NCBI GenBank assembly: GCA_038320345.1
Contig: JBBQED010000022.1
Location: forward strand, 1-48,944
Direction: 5' to 3'
DNA length: 48,944 bases
From: JBBQED01 sp038320345
GTDB taxonomy: Bacteria; Bacteroidota; Bacteroidia; AKYH767-A; OLB10
Below are positions 1 to 8,654 of the stretch, piece after piece. The translations under genes were made by a program, and so were the position numbers. Each line of letters opens with the position of its first letter. The first letter of the stretch is position 1. The notes under the pieces were generated by a model, which saw only the letters and a program-made list of their open reading frames with translations, searched no databases and was not told where the DNA came from.

Positions 1-342
<342 letters not shown>

Positions 343-411
343 GTAAGGCTTTTACTTACAAATGTATTTTCTTTCAATCCCTGTCTACCACAATTCGTGG
401 TTATGATATTT

Positions 412-521
412 ATGGTGATTCTAGCGATGGTGTCCACCTCTTCCCTTTCCGAACAGAGTAGTTAAGCCCATCAGCGCAAATGGTACTGGAGTAACATCTG
501 GGAGAGTATGTCGTTGCCATA
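412..521 (+). rRNA. rrf: 5S ribosomal RNA
   Basis: This stretch of about 110 bases has the 5S hallmarks: the CCGAACAGAGTAGTTAAGCCC core (loop B/C) around 447-470, and a GGAGAGTATG-type 3' domain near 500. Its ends, TGGTGATTCTAGCG and GTCGTTGCCATAAT, can pair to form helix I. It sits between the 23S 3' end and a strong terminator, as expected for the last gene of an rRNA operon. The boundaries may be off by a few bases. Confidence 0.95.
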
Positions 522-527
522 ATCTTG

Positions 528-560
528 AAAATGCCCCGCCTGTCGGGGCATTTTCTTTTT
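528..560 (+). terminator. rRNA operon terminator
   Basis: A perfect 11-bp stem (AAAATGCCCCG at 528-538 pairing with 544-554) closes a 5-base loop and is followed by a T-rich tract. It begins seven bases after the 5S gene and is clearly the intrinsic terminator of the rRNA operon. It also argues against any start codon for the next gene upstream of about 560. Confidence 0.95.
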
Positions 561-623
561 TATTCGGTCTCACTTTCATCGAAATTCAATTCCTTTGACC
601 TCCCGTACTTCCGGAATCACCCG

Positions 624-2483
624 ATGATCAAATACTATCTGTCTTTCCTGCTGTTTTCATTTTCCGTTTTTTCGGCTCCTTCCCTTTTTGCTCAGGTTCA
701 GGATTCTACTGTTTCAACGGTCCCAATGGTTATTCAATCTCAAAAAGATTCAAGTGGCGTGAATCCTTATCAAATTCCCTACGAAAAAAATGTAAACCTG
801 CATCCAGAGGAGTACACCATCAATATCTTTCATTCGGATCATCATTACTACGATAATTTCATTTCCCGGTTTAATCTAAATGATGAATTTATTTATGCTG
901 ATGATTACCAGTCGGGATTTAATTTGTTTCGGAACTATCTGAATATTTCTTCCAATGATCTCACAGTGGCGGATACTCTTAAAAGCATTTCTCGCTTGAA
1001 TATTTTACTGGGTTCAAAAAGAGAACAACTCCTTTTTCTCGATCATCAACAGAACCTCGGCAGAAAATTTGGATTTAACTTTTCTTATAATTCAGCCACT
1101 TCTCCAGGCTTCATATCCGAACAGTTTGCCACCTACCGCGCCTTTGATTTAGGCGTTCGCTTTTTAACTAACCGATATCAAGCCAGTCTTCAGTATAATT
1201 ACCATAAAGTCGAATCTAAAGAAAGTGGAGGTATTGTTGACAGCCTCGTCATTGATGGTTTATCGAAATCTGATATCCTTGCATTACCCGTTAAGCTTTC
1301 GGATGCTGACAATAAAATCCGGAGACACAATGTATCCTTCTCTCAATCTATTTTTCTTGTGAAAAATTACAGTCTAGATTCTGCACTGAATTCATTTGCT
1401 GTTAAGACGTTCTCATCCTATGATCAAAAGGGATGGGTCTATTCTGATGCCGGAATATCAGACTATTATAAAAACATTTATTTTGATAGTACAGCCACTT
1501 TTGATAGTTCCTTTGTGAAGGAATTTAAAAATCAAGCTTCCCTAGTGTTCGATTATCACCAACAAAAAAGTATTGTATCTGGCCTTGTATTATCTGCAGG
1601 CTTTAGCAGACATGATATAGAACAGAAAATTACTATTGCTACTTCAAATGTGAATTACACTTCAGCTATAGCTGAGGCTGACTTATCAATCGCCGGTTTC
1701 AAAATCAATGCAGATCTCGATTATGTTTTGGAAGGAAATCAAAAAAAGAATGATTATTCAGTAGAATTGAATCTTCAGAAAAGAATTCATTCTTTCTGGA
1801 TCAGTGAGATTAACTTCAGCTGGAATACGAACAGTATTTCTCCAGGTGCAGTAATCCAACACTATGTCTCCAATCATTTTATCTGGGAAAATAATTCCTT
1901 TGAAAAAGAGAAAATCAATCAGATCAAAGGTGATATCACACTCTTTAAAAATATGCTTGCTTTAACTGGAAGTGTTTCTAGTTATACCAACAAACTTTAT
2001 TTCAATAATGAAGCACTTCCTGCTCAAGTCAATCGTGAAGTTAAAGTGATCAAAAGCGGAGTTAAGCTGAATAAGGATATTTATAAGTTTAATATCTATG
2101 GAGAATTGAATTGGCAGAATGCAGATAATGACATTATTCGTATCCCGGATTTTGAATGCTTTGCTAGATTATCCTATAAAAACCAATTCTTCAAAAGTGC
2201 CCTGAAAGCAGAAGTGGGAATGAGTGTGATCTATTTTACTGGATATAAAGCCCTAGATTTTATGCCTGCAACAGGTCAATTATTCCTCCAAAATAAAACA
2301 AGTATTGGAAATGACCCTTGTTTCAATCTTTTCGCTAACCTTGGAATTGGAACTGCAACACTTTACCTGAAACTGGAGCAGGTAAATTATAATATTTTCG
2401 GTGACCCATATTTCGCAGGACCTGGTTATCCTTCGCCGTCACGAACATTGAAGTTCGGAGTGAAATGGTTGTTGAAAAATTAA
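624..2483 (+). CDS. Putative outer-membrane porin (Porin_10 family)
   Basis: The product has 619 residues. I chose ATG 624 because it begins a clean signal peptide (MIKYYLSFLLFSFSVFSAP, cleavage after SLFAQ); an upstream TTG at 525 would run through the rRNA terminator and put 33 odd residues before the signal. The mature protein is rich in alternating aromatic and polar strands, as in an outer-membrane beta-barrel. The block with LLGSKREQ and HQQNLGRKF, followed about 60 residues later by ESGGIVDS, matches what I remember of the Bacteroidota Porin_10 family (putative porin, about 600-650 residues). The substrate is unknown. It stands alone between the rRNA terminator and the convergent gapA. 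Confidence 0.8.
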   Translation: MIKYYLSFLLFSFSVFSAPSLFAQVQDSTVSTVPMVIQSQKDSSGVNPYQIPYEKNVNLHPEEYTINIFHSDHHYYDNFISRFNLNDEFIYADDYQSGFNLFRNYLNISSNDLTVADTLKSISRLNILLGSKREQLLFLDHQQNLGRKFGFNFSYNSATSPGFISEQFATYRAFDLGVRFLTNRYQASLQYNYHKVESKESGGIVDSLVIDGLSKSDILALPVKLSDADNKIRRHNVSFSQSIFLVKNYSLDSALNSFAVKTFSSYDQKGWVYSDAGISDYYKNIYFDSTATFDSSFVKEFKNQASLVFDYHQQKSIVSGLVLSAGFSRHDIEQKITIATSNVNYTSAIAEADLSIAGFKINADLDYVLEGNQKKNDYSVELNLQKRIHSFWISEINFSWNTNSISPGAVIQHYVSNHFIWENNSFEKEKINQIKGDITLFKNMLALTGSVSSYTNKLYFNNEALPAQVNREVKVIKSGVKLNKDIYKFNIYGELNWQNADNDIIRIPDFECFARLSYKNQFFKSALKAEVGMSVIYFTGYKALDFMPATGQLFLQNKTSIGNDPCFNLFANLGIGTATLYLKLEQVNYNIFGDPYFAGPGYPSPSRTLKFGVKWLLKN

Positions 2484-2637
2484 CCAAAGTGTTTTCTGTA
2501 TCGCACAGCACAATAATAATATCAGTTTAATATGAATAAGTACTCATGTTCATTCGCTGATCAATTAATTTCCACATAAGATCGTTAATAGCATCTGTTG
2601 AATTCAACCCAGATCACTCTTCTAAAGTTTTTGAATC

Positions 2638-3633
2638 TTAGGCCGATATTTTTCTAACTAGATCGACAAGTCGTGCACTGTAACCAGATTCATTGTCATA
2701 CCAACCTACTACTTTGATCATTTTGCCATCGCCCAAAACTGAAGTGAGTAGTGAATCAAAAATGCAACTGTGATTATTGCCGATGATATCCACTGACACG
2801 ATTGGATCGGTTGTAAACTCTATAATTCCTTTATAAGCTCCTTCAGCTGCATTCTTGAAGAGTTGATTAATTTCTTCAACAGTAGTACCCTTTTTTATGA
2901 TACAGGTAATATCTGTTAATGATCCATCAATTACAGGAACTCTAATTCCCGCACCACCTATTTTACCTCGGAGATTCGGAAATACATCGGAGATTGCTTT
3001 TGCAGCTCCTGTGGTTGTAGGAATGATAGATTGAGCTGCTGCCCTTGCTCTTCTAAGATCTTTGTGAGGAGCATCATGCAAATTCTGATCCCCAGTATAA
3101 GCATGGATCGTTGTTACGTAAGCAGATTCTACCCCGAAGTTTTCATCTAAAATTTTAACCATCGGCGCAGCATTATTCGTGGTGCAGGAAGCGTTAGAAA
3201 TCACTTGCTCAGTTCCATCTAGAATATCGTCATTCACTCCAAGTACAATGGTTTTTAAATCTCCTGAACCTGGAGCAGAAATGATTACTTTTTTCGCACC
3301 TGCCTCAATATGTTTTAATGCTAATTCTGCTTTTGTGAAGTGGCCTGTTGATTCAATTACGACATCTACATTCATAGATTTCCATGGTAACTTCGCTGGA
3401 TCCATTTCCGCACTTACCGGAATTGAAATTCCATCAATAACTATGGCGTGTTCTGTTGCTGCAACATCACCTATAAATCTCCCGTGAATGGAATCATACT
3501 TTAATAAGTGTGCAAGTGTTGAAGGAACCGTTAGGTCATTAATGCCTACCAGTTGTATGTCTTTATTCACATATAGTTTTCTGAAAAAAGTACGGCCTAT
3601 TCTACCGAATCCATTGATTGCAACTCTGATCAT
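2638..3633 (-). CDS. gapA: Glyceraldehyde-3-phosphate dehydrogenase, type I
   Basis: The product has 331 residues, normal for the family. It catalyses the phosphorylating, NAD-linked oxidation of glyceraldehyde 3-phosphate in glycolysis, or the reverse reaction in gluconeogenesis. The N-terminal Rossmann motif INGFGRIGR is at residues 6-14. Asp33 follows the second strand and favours NAD over NADP. The catalytic cysteine is Cys150 in SNASCTTN, and His177 in TTIHAYTGDQ is the partner base. ATG 3633 has no Shine-Dalgarno sequence, which is normal here. It lies 58 bases downstream of lipA on the same strand and could share its transcript. It is convergent with the porin gene. Confidence 0.97.
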   Translation of the reverse strand: MIRVAINGFGRIGRTFFRKLYVNKDIQLVGINDLTVPSTLAHLLKYDSIHGRFIGDVAATEHAIVIDGISIPVSAEMDPAKLPWKSMNVDVVIESTGHFTKAELALKHIEAGAKKVIISAPGSGDLKTIVLGVNDDILDGTEQVISNASCTTNNAAPMVKILDENFGVESAYVTTIHAYTGDQNLHDAPHKDLRRARAAAQSIIPTTTGAAKAISDVFPNLRGKIGGAGIRVPVIDGSLTDITCIIKKGTTVEEINQLFKNAAEGAYKGIIEFTTDPIVSVDIIGNNHSCIFDSLLTSVLGDGKMIKVVGWYDNESGYSARLVDLVRKISA

Positions 3634-3691
3634 GATTATTTAGGAATTAATTAAAAAAATTATATTGACGAATTTTAAAAACCAAGTTAAA

Positions 3692-4573
3692 TTAGAACAT
3701 ATGTTTTTCTGCATGATAAGAAGAACGAACTAGAGGTCCACTTTCTACATATTTCAAACCTCTTCTTAACCCTTCTTCTTTATAGAATGCAAACTTTTCA
3801 GGTGTGATAAATTCCGCTACTGCAAGATGTGATTTAGTGGGTTGTAAATATTGTCCTAAAGTCATTATTGCAACTCCAGCATTTACTAAATCATCCATCG
3901 TTTCTAAAACTTCTGCTTCTGTTTCACCAAGTCCAAGCATCACTCCAGATTTAGCCCGTACGCCCGATGCACTGATACGTTTAAGGACTTCTAAGGAACG
4001 GTCATATTTAGCCTGAATTCTTACCTGCTTCGTAAGACGACGAACCGTTTCTAAATTGTGAGAAATAATTTCAGGTCTTTCATCAATTACTCTTTGTAGA
4101 TTTTCCCAAATGCCTTGAAAATCCGGGATCAAAGTTTCTAGAGTTGTGCCTTTACTAACTTCTCGAATTGCACGAATAGTTTCGACCCAAATAACAGACC
4201 CTCCATCTTTCAGGTCATCTCGATCAACAGAAGTTACTACACAATGCTTTACACCCATCACTTTTACAGAATTCGCAACACGCATGGGTTCCTGTAAATC
4301 AACAGCAGAAGGTCGTCCAGTTGCTACAGCACAAAATCCACAAGATCGGGTACAAACATTCCCCAGGATCATAAAAGTTGCAGTGCCTGCACCCCAGCAT
4401 TCACCCATATTCGGGCAGTTTCCGCTCTCACAAATGGTATGTAATTTATTCTCCGTAACTAGTTGACGGACCTTTCGGTATTCTTCACCAGTTGGGAGTT
4501 TAACCTTTAGCCATTTAGGCTTTTGCGGTTTATTAATTTCCGTTTGGACTTGTGTAATTATTGAATCGCTCAT
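3692..4573 (-). CDS. lipA: Lipoyl synthase
   Basis: The product is a 293-residue radical-SAM enzyme that inserts two sulfurs into octanoyl groups on lipoyl-dependent proteins such as the pyruvate and 2-oxoglutarate dehydrogenase E2 subunits. Both iron-sulfur cluster motifs are visible. The auxiliary cluster uses Cys48, Cys53 and Cys59 (CX4CX5C). The radical-SAM cluster uses Cys74, Cys78 and Cys81 (CTRSCGFC). The C-terminal RSSYHA carries the conserved serine that ligates the auxiliary cluster. Length is normal. It starts 17 bases after the upstream secreted hypothetical gene, so the two are probably cotranscribed, with gapA following. Confidence 0.97.
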   Translation of the reverse strand: MSDSIITQVQTEINKPQKPKWLKVKLPTGEEYRKVRQLVTENKLHTICESGNCPNMGECWGAGTATFMILGNVCTRSCGFCAVATGRPSAVDLQEPMRVANSVKVMGVKHCVVTSVDRDDLKDGGSVIWVETIRAIREVSKGTTLETLIPDFQGIWENLQRVIDERPEIISHNLETVRRLTKQVRIQAKYDRSLEVLKRISASGVRAKSGVMLGLGETEAEVLETMDDLVNAGVAIMTLGQYLQPTKSHLAVAEFITPEKFAFYKEEGLRRGLKYVESGPLVRSSYHAEKHMF

Positions 4574-4590
4574 AAATTATTTAAACGGGT

Positions 4591-5361
4591 CTACCACTTG
4601 CGACCGAACATAATGTTAATATAAAAACTCAGAAAGATTTGTTTGTTTTTATTATCGGCGAGTAACGCCATAATTGGAATTTCTTTAGAATAACCTTCGA
4701 GGATAGTACCAATTTCCAATGCTTTTACATCTTCAAAGATCGGTGCATATTCAAAGTTAAATCCAAGTTTAGTGTATAAGCCAGGATGGAATTTAATTTC
4801 ACCTAATCCCTCCGTGAATGGAGCTCTTCCATAAATATTATCCAGAAAATGTTCTTGAGGATTATATTTTTCAGTCACTACATCGAACTCTCCGAAATTT
4901 CCAGTAGGTTTTAAGATATTCAAATAGACGGGCTTTGTTATGCCTAAAGAAAGTCCTCCTGAAAATATCATTCGAATTTCAACACCATGCCGATCTGCTT
5001 TGCTGTATATTGTTTTCTGTATTCCAGTTCCTAACCTTAAAATGTGAAAAGTATTTAGCTTTCCATAGATGTAAGATTTAGCATTATCAAAGTAGGGATT
5101 TACAGTTTTTGTTTCTTTGGGATGCTTCATTCCTACAAAATCGCCTTCGAAAATCCATTTTTTGTATCCTGTCAGATTTATTCCTCTCCGAAAGGCAATC
5201 CCCCAACCGTTAGAATGAAAATCAATTGCAAAAGTTGCTTCATTCTTCATCAGAACTGGCTTATCTTCTACGTATTCATTAGGGTTTTCTTGGGCATAAA
5301 GCGTATGGGTTCCCGAAGCCAGGAACAGCAGAAAGAGTAACAAAAATTTAATGAGCTTCAT
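4591..5361 (-). CDS. Secreted hypothetical protein, possible outer-membrane barrel
   Basis: The product has 256 residues and I cannot assign it to a named family. It begins with a signal peptide (MKLIKFLLLFLLFLASGTHT, cleavage likely after LYAQ). The mature part has short alternating strands ending in aromatic residues and terminates in FYINIMFGRKW, a typical barrel-like C-terminus. A small outer-membrane beta-barrel is therefore likely, but that is inference. A -7 box (TATATTTG) ends five bases before its ATG. It is the first gene of a probable run with lipA and gapA, though no functional link to lipoate synthesis is evident. The divergent neighbour is the OsmC-type gene. Confidence 0.8.
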   Translation of the reverse strand: MKLIKFLLLFLLFLASGTHTLYAQENPNEYVEDKPVLMKNEATFAIDFHSNGWGIAFRRGINLTGYKKWIFEGDFVGMKHPKETKTVNPYFDNAKSYIYGKLNTFHILRLGTGIQKTIYSKADRHGVEIRMIFSGGLSLGITKPVYLNILKPTGNFGEFDVVTEKYNPQEHFLDNIYGRAPFTEGLGEIKFHPGLYTKLGFNFEYAPIFEDVKALEIGTILEGYSKEIPIMALLADNKNKQIFLSFYINIMFGRKW

Positions 5362-5366
5362 TCCTA

Positions 5367-5374
5367 CAAATATA
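5367..5374 (-). promoter_or_regulatory. -7 promoter box five bases before the ATG at 5361
   Basis: Read on the - strand this is TATATTTG, a perfect match to the Bacteroidota -7 consensus TAnnTTTG. Only five bases separate it from the start codon at 5361, so transcription should begin at or next to the ATG. I see no clear TTG -33 element at the usual distance. Confidence 0.6.
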
Positions 5375-5415
5375 CGATTAAACGGCTTTTCTTGAGGATT
5401 ATTGATGGTAAGACG

Positions 5416-5423
5416 TATTTTTG
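5416..5423 (+). promoter_or_regulatory. -7 promoter box five bases before the OsmC-family start
   Basis: TATTTTTG fits TAnnTTTG, and a TTG -33 element lies at 5392-5394, 21 bases upstream, within the 17-23 base range reported for Flavobacterium. The box ends five bases before ATG 5429, which predicts a leaderless mRNA. It also helps select ATG 5429 over the upstream TTG 5402 and ATG 5405, which would lie inside the promoter. Confidence 0.65.
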
Positions 5424-5428
5424 ACTTT

Positions 5429-5839
5429 ATGGTAACAATTGAAACGAACTATTTAGGAAACCTTCGCACCCAAGCTAAGCATTTACTGTCAGGTAATGAG
5501 TTAATTACCGATGCTCCGCTTGACAATCAAGGGCAGGGTGAAGCTTTTTCTCCTACCGATCTGATGTCGGCTTCCTTGGGAAGCTGCATGCTAACGATCA
5601 TGGGAATAGCAGCCAGAACTCATGATTTCAATATTGATGGAACTAAAGTCAATATCACTAAAATTATGGCTTCTAATCCAAGAAGAGTGGCCGAAATTAA
5701 AATAGATTTTATGATGCCTGATAATAACTATTCCGATCACCATAAATTAATTTTGATGAAAGCTGCTCATACATGTCCTGTTGCACTGAGCTTGCATCCT
5801 GATTTGTTACAATCAATTAGCTTCACTTGGGCTGAATAA
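5429..5839 (+). CDS. OsmC/Ohr-family peroxiredoxin-like protein
   Basis: The product has 136 residues and belongs to the OsmC/Ohr fold, whose members reduce organic hydroperoxides with a thiol pair. The two family cysteines are present: Cys53 in SLGSCMLT and Cys116 in HTCPVA. The SPTDLMSASLGSC block is the typical motif around the peroxidatic cysteine. The start at 5429 gives a normal-length protein and is supported by the promoter just upstream. Whether it is an OsmC-like or an Ohr-like enzyme is not decided here. It is a single-gene unit, divergent from the secreted hypothetical gene. Confidence 0.9.
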   Translation: MVTIETNYLGNLRTQAKHLLSGNELITDAPLDNQGQGEAFSPTDLMSASLGSCMLTIMGIAARTHDFNIDGTKVNITKIMASNPRRVAEIKIDFMMPDNNYSDHHKLILMKAAHTCPVALSLHPDLLQSISFTWAE

Positions 5840-6001
5840 ATTCATTGGGTATAAATCTGGTTTCCTGAAATAATTTCAATCAACAATCATTCTGTTTTTC
5901 AGAAGATGTTTTGTGCATTAACAATTGATGTTTAAAAAGTGCTTAAAAGAAAAATGGAATTGTTCCGATATCAGATTCTCATGAATAGATAAACCTGACT
6001 T

Positions 6002-7225
6002 TCAGTCAAATCTTAAAACTTTAATAGGATCAATTTTTGAAATTAATCTTGAAGGTAGCAATAGCATTAGTAAGCACACTACAATTGTACAGGCATTGAT
6101 CAGTAAGATTCCGGAAAGTGTAAAATTTACAGGGACTTTACTGATATAATAGGACTCCACAGGTAAACTAATCAATCCGAATTTCAATTGAAGCCAACCT
6201 AAGGTAATTCCAAGAATATTTCCGATTAGTAATCCTTTGATTAAAATATTTAAAGCAACAAGTCCGAATGTTTTACCAACCAAATTATCAGAAGCACCCA
6301 TTGCTTTTAATAATCCAATTTGCCTTGTATTTTCTAACACTAGAATCAGTAAAGTAGAGATCATCGTTATTCCTGCAACTAAAGTGATAAGCGTAATGAT
6401 CACCATTACATTCAGATTTTGTAACTCTAGCCAATTAAAAATCTGGGGATACAATTCTTTCACTGTTTGTGTATTAAGCTGGTATCCTGTTTCTTTGTAA
6501 ACTAAGGGAGTCATTTTCTCCAGTTTATCAAAATCTTTCAGGAAAATTTCAAATCCTCCAACTTGATCTTGTTCCCAGTTATTGATTTTACGAATGAAGC
6601 GGATATCGCAGAGCAGATATAAGTTATCGAAATCATCACTCAAGCCTGTTTGATATATTCCGGATATTTTCAACTTTCTTACTTTTCGATCTTTCTGGAT
6701 AAAAAATACGAGAAAGTGATCGCCACATTTCAATTGAAGTTTTTCCGAAATATTTTTTGATATCAGCACTTCGTCCGACACTGAATCATTAAGATTAGGT
6801 AATCGGCCTTCCGTAATTTTATCTCTAAAAAAACTCCAGTCAAATTCTTTACTCACTCCCTTTAAAACTACGCCCTGAATTTCATCTTTAGCTTTGAGAA
6901 TGCAAGCTTTATAGGCATACGGCTGTATCGTTTTTATCTGAGGTAATGCTTTAAGCACTTTGATGAATTCCTGATGTTCACTTATAGGGCTATCTTCGAA
7001 TGAATTGTTGGTATCAAACTTGTGTATCCGGTAATGAGCCATAAATCCAGTAACCTTATTGGCGATTTCATTCCTGAAACCTGTTACAATCATCACCGAA
7101 AGTAGCATTGCCATTACCCCTAATGCAATACCTGCAACTGCAACGGTTACCAATGGCCTAGCTGTGGTAGAACTCCTGCCGGAGGCTCTGATTATTCTGC
7201 TAGAAAGAAATCCGGCTAAACTCAA
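6002..7225 (-). CDS. LolC/LolE-like ABC transporter permease (FtsX domain)
   Basis: This is an integral inner-membrane protein of the LolC/LolE/MacB permease type, about 407 residues from the proposed start. It has an N-terminal transmembrane helix (LVTVAVAGIALGVMAML), a large periplasmic domain, and three C-terminal helices around the FtsX motif NTRQIGLLKAMGAS. The family moves lipoproteins from the inner membrane to the Lol system or performs related transport. The start is uncertain. The open frame runs up to ATG 7357, but that would overlap the divergent muramidase gene and add an unusual tail. TTG 7225 gives MSLAGFLSSRII, which fits the family. No ATPase gene is adjacent. Confidence 0.85.
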   Translation of the reverse strand: MSLAGFLSSRIIRASGRSSTTARPLVTVAVAGIALGVMAMLLSVMIVTGFRNEIANKVTGFMAHYRIHKFDTNNSFEDSPISEHQEFIKVLKALPQIKTIQPYAYKACILKAKDEIQGVVLKGVSKEFDWSFFRDKITEGRLPNLNDSVSDEVLISKNISEKLQLKCGDHFLVFFIQKDRKVRKLKISGIYQTGLSDDFDNLYLLCDIRFIRKINNWEQDQVGGFEIFLKDFDKLEKMTPLVYKETGYQLNTQTVKELYPQIFNWLELQNLNVMVIITLITLVAGITMISTLLILVLENTRQIGLLKAMGASDNLVGKTFGLVALNILIKGLLIGNILGITLGWLQLKFGLISLPVESYYISKVPVNFTLSGILLINACTIVVCLLMLLLPSRLISKIDPIKVLRFD

Positions 7226-7282
7226 AGTAGGTAGTATAGGATTAAAGCGACTAAATTTACCGAATCTATAATTGATTGATGA

Positions 7283-8536
7283 ATGACAGGTCGCATGAAT
7301 TACAAAACTAAGTGTTCTGTTCCGGAAAAAAACAACACACTGGATTTTCTGAAGCAAATACCTGTATTTCTGTTTTTTATTGCTGCATTTCTGGCGCCAA
7401 TGTCAAGGGCGTACAGCGCAACAGGAAAAATAATCGTAGGTGCTGAGCAATTGAGTGAATATTTACCACTGTTAAAAGGTAAAGGCGTAGGAATTATTGC
7501 TAATCCAACTTCTCAAGTTGGAAAACGTCATTTGGTAGACACTTTGAAAAGCCTTGGTGTTCAGATTAAAGTTGTATTCGCTCCTGAACACGGTTTTAGG
7601 GGAGAAGCAGAAGCAGGCGAGGATGTGAAAGGCGGAGTTGATAAAAAGTCGGGACTCAAAGTGATTTCTTTATATGGTGATCATAAAAAGCCAAGGCCGG
7701 AAGACCTTGATGATGTTGATATTTTACTTTTTGATATTCAAGATGTGGGAGCGCGTTTTTACACTTATATTTCAACCCTCCAATATGTAATGGAAGCGGC
7801 AGCTCAGAAAAATATTCCACTCCTAATTCTCGACAGACCGAATCCGCATGGCTATTATATAGATGGACCAGTTTTGAAACCTGAGTTTAAATCATTTGTT
7901 GGAATGCAGCCTGTCCCCGTTGTACATGGGATGACCATGTGTGAATATGCATCGATGCTAAATGGGGAAAAATGGCTGGAAGGAGGTGTTCAATGTGAAT
8001 TGATTTGTATAAAAATGAAAGGTTGGGATCATCATTCCTATTATTCATTACCGGTCAAGCCCTCTCCTAATCTTCCAAATATGACTTCAATACATTTGTA
8101 TCCTTCTCTTTGTTTTTTTGAAGGTACTGTTGTATCAATTGGTCGTGGAACAAAGTATCCATTTCAGATTATTGGTTATCCGGATAAGCCTACAGGGGAT
8201 TTTGTATTTACGCCTAAAAGCATTGCCGGACTTTCGAAAAACCCTCCGTATGAAGGCAAAGCGTGCAAAGGATTTAATTTAAATGATTTTGGAAATGATG
8301 TCGCAAAAGATGCTGGCCAAATATTTATAAACTGGTTGATTCAGTCTTATCAGGAAGCTCCTGACAGTGCTCATTTTTTTAATGATTTCTTCGATAAATT
8401 GGCTGGAACGGATCAATTAAGAGCACAAATACGAGCGGGGTGGCCAGAAGAGCAAATTCGTAATTCATGGGGAGAAGATCTTGAGCAGTTTACAAAAATT
8501 AGGAAAAAGTATTTATTATATAAAGATTTTCAATAA
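7283..8536 (+). CDS. namZ: NamZ-type exo-beta-N-acetylmuramidase (DUF1343)
   Basis: The product has 417 residues. The DUF1343 family was shown in Bacillus and Tannerella to release terminal MurNAc from peptidoglycan fragments (NamZ, GH171), so a role in wall-fragment recycling is expected. Recognisable blocks are GIIANPTSQVG, FAPEHGFRGEAEAGE, SLYGDHKKP, LLFDIQDVGARFYTYISTL and LDRPNPHGYYIDGP; acidic residues in these blocks probably form the active site. The N-terminus has a hydrophobic segment (VFLFFIAAFLAPM) ending in a likely signal-peptidase site, so it should be exported. The start may be 7283 or the internal ATG 7295. A near-consensus -7 box (TATAATTG) lies at 7267-7274. Confidence 0.9.
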   Translation: MTGRMNYKTKCSVPEKNNTLDFLKQIPVFLFFIAAFLAPMSRAYSATGKIIVGAEQLSEYLPLLKGKGVGIIANPTSQVGKRHLVDTLKSLGVQIKVVFAPEHGFRGEAEAGEDVKGGVDKKSGLKVISLYGDHKKPRPEDLDDVDILLFDIQDVGARFYTYISTLQYVMEAAAQKNIPLLILDRPNPHGYYIDGPVLKPEFKSFVGMQPVPVVHGMTMCEYASMLNGEKWLEGGVQCELICIKMKGWDHHSYYSLPVKPSPNLPNMTSIHLYPSLCFFEGTVVSIGRGTKYPFQIIGYPDKPTGDFVFTPKSIAGLSKNPPYEGKACKGFNLNDFGNDVAKDAGQIFINWLIQSYQEAPDSAHFFNDFFDKLAGTDQLRAQIRAGWPEEQIRNSWGEDLEQFTKIRKKYLLYKDFQ

Positions 8537-8552
8537 CACTGAAGTCAAAATA

Positions 8553-8586
8553 AAAAAGAGTTCCGGATTTCCGGAACTCTTTTTTG
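8553..8586. terminator. Bidirectional terminator between namZ and the giant secreted gene
   Basis: AAAAAGAGTTCCGG pairs with CCGGAACTCTTTTT around a loop of ATTT, with T-runs on both strands. It follows namZ by 16 bases and lies 70 bases past the stop of the convergent giant gene, so it can serve both. Confidence 0.9.
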
Positions 8587-8654
8587 TGAGTAGAGAACTA
8601 AAACCCTACCTACTTTTTTTATTTTTTTGCAAGTATTGGTTTTTATAAATGTAC

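Noticed and set aside
525..623. Upstream TTG start that would add 33 residues to the porin
   Set aside because: It runs through the rRNA terminator and places odd residues before a perfectly good signal peptide at 624.
3179..3487. A 102-codon frame opposite gapA
   Set aside because: It is the shadow of a highly conserved gene on the other strand; composition follows from gapA.
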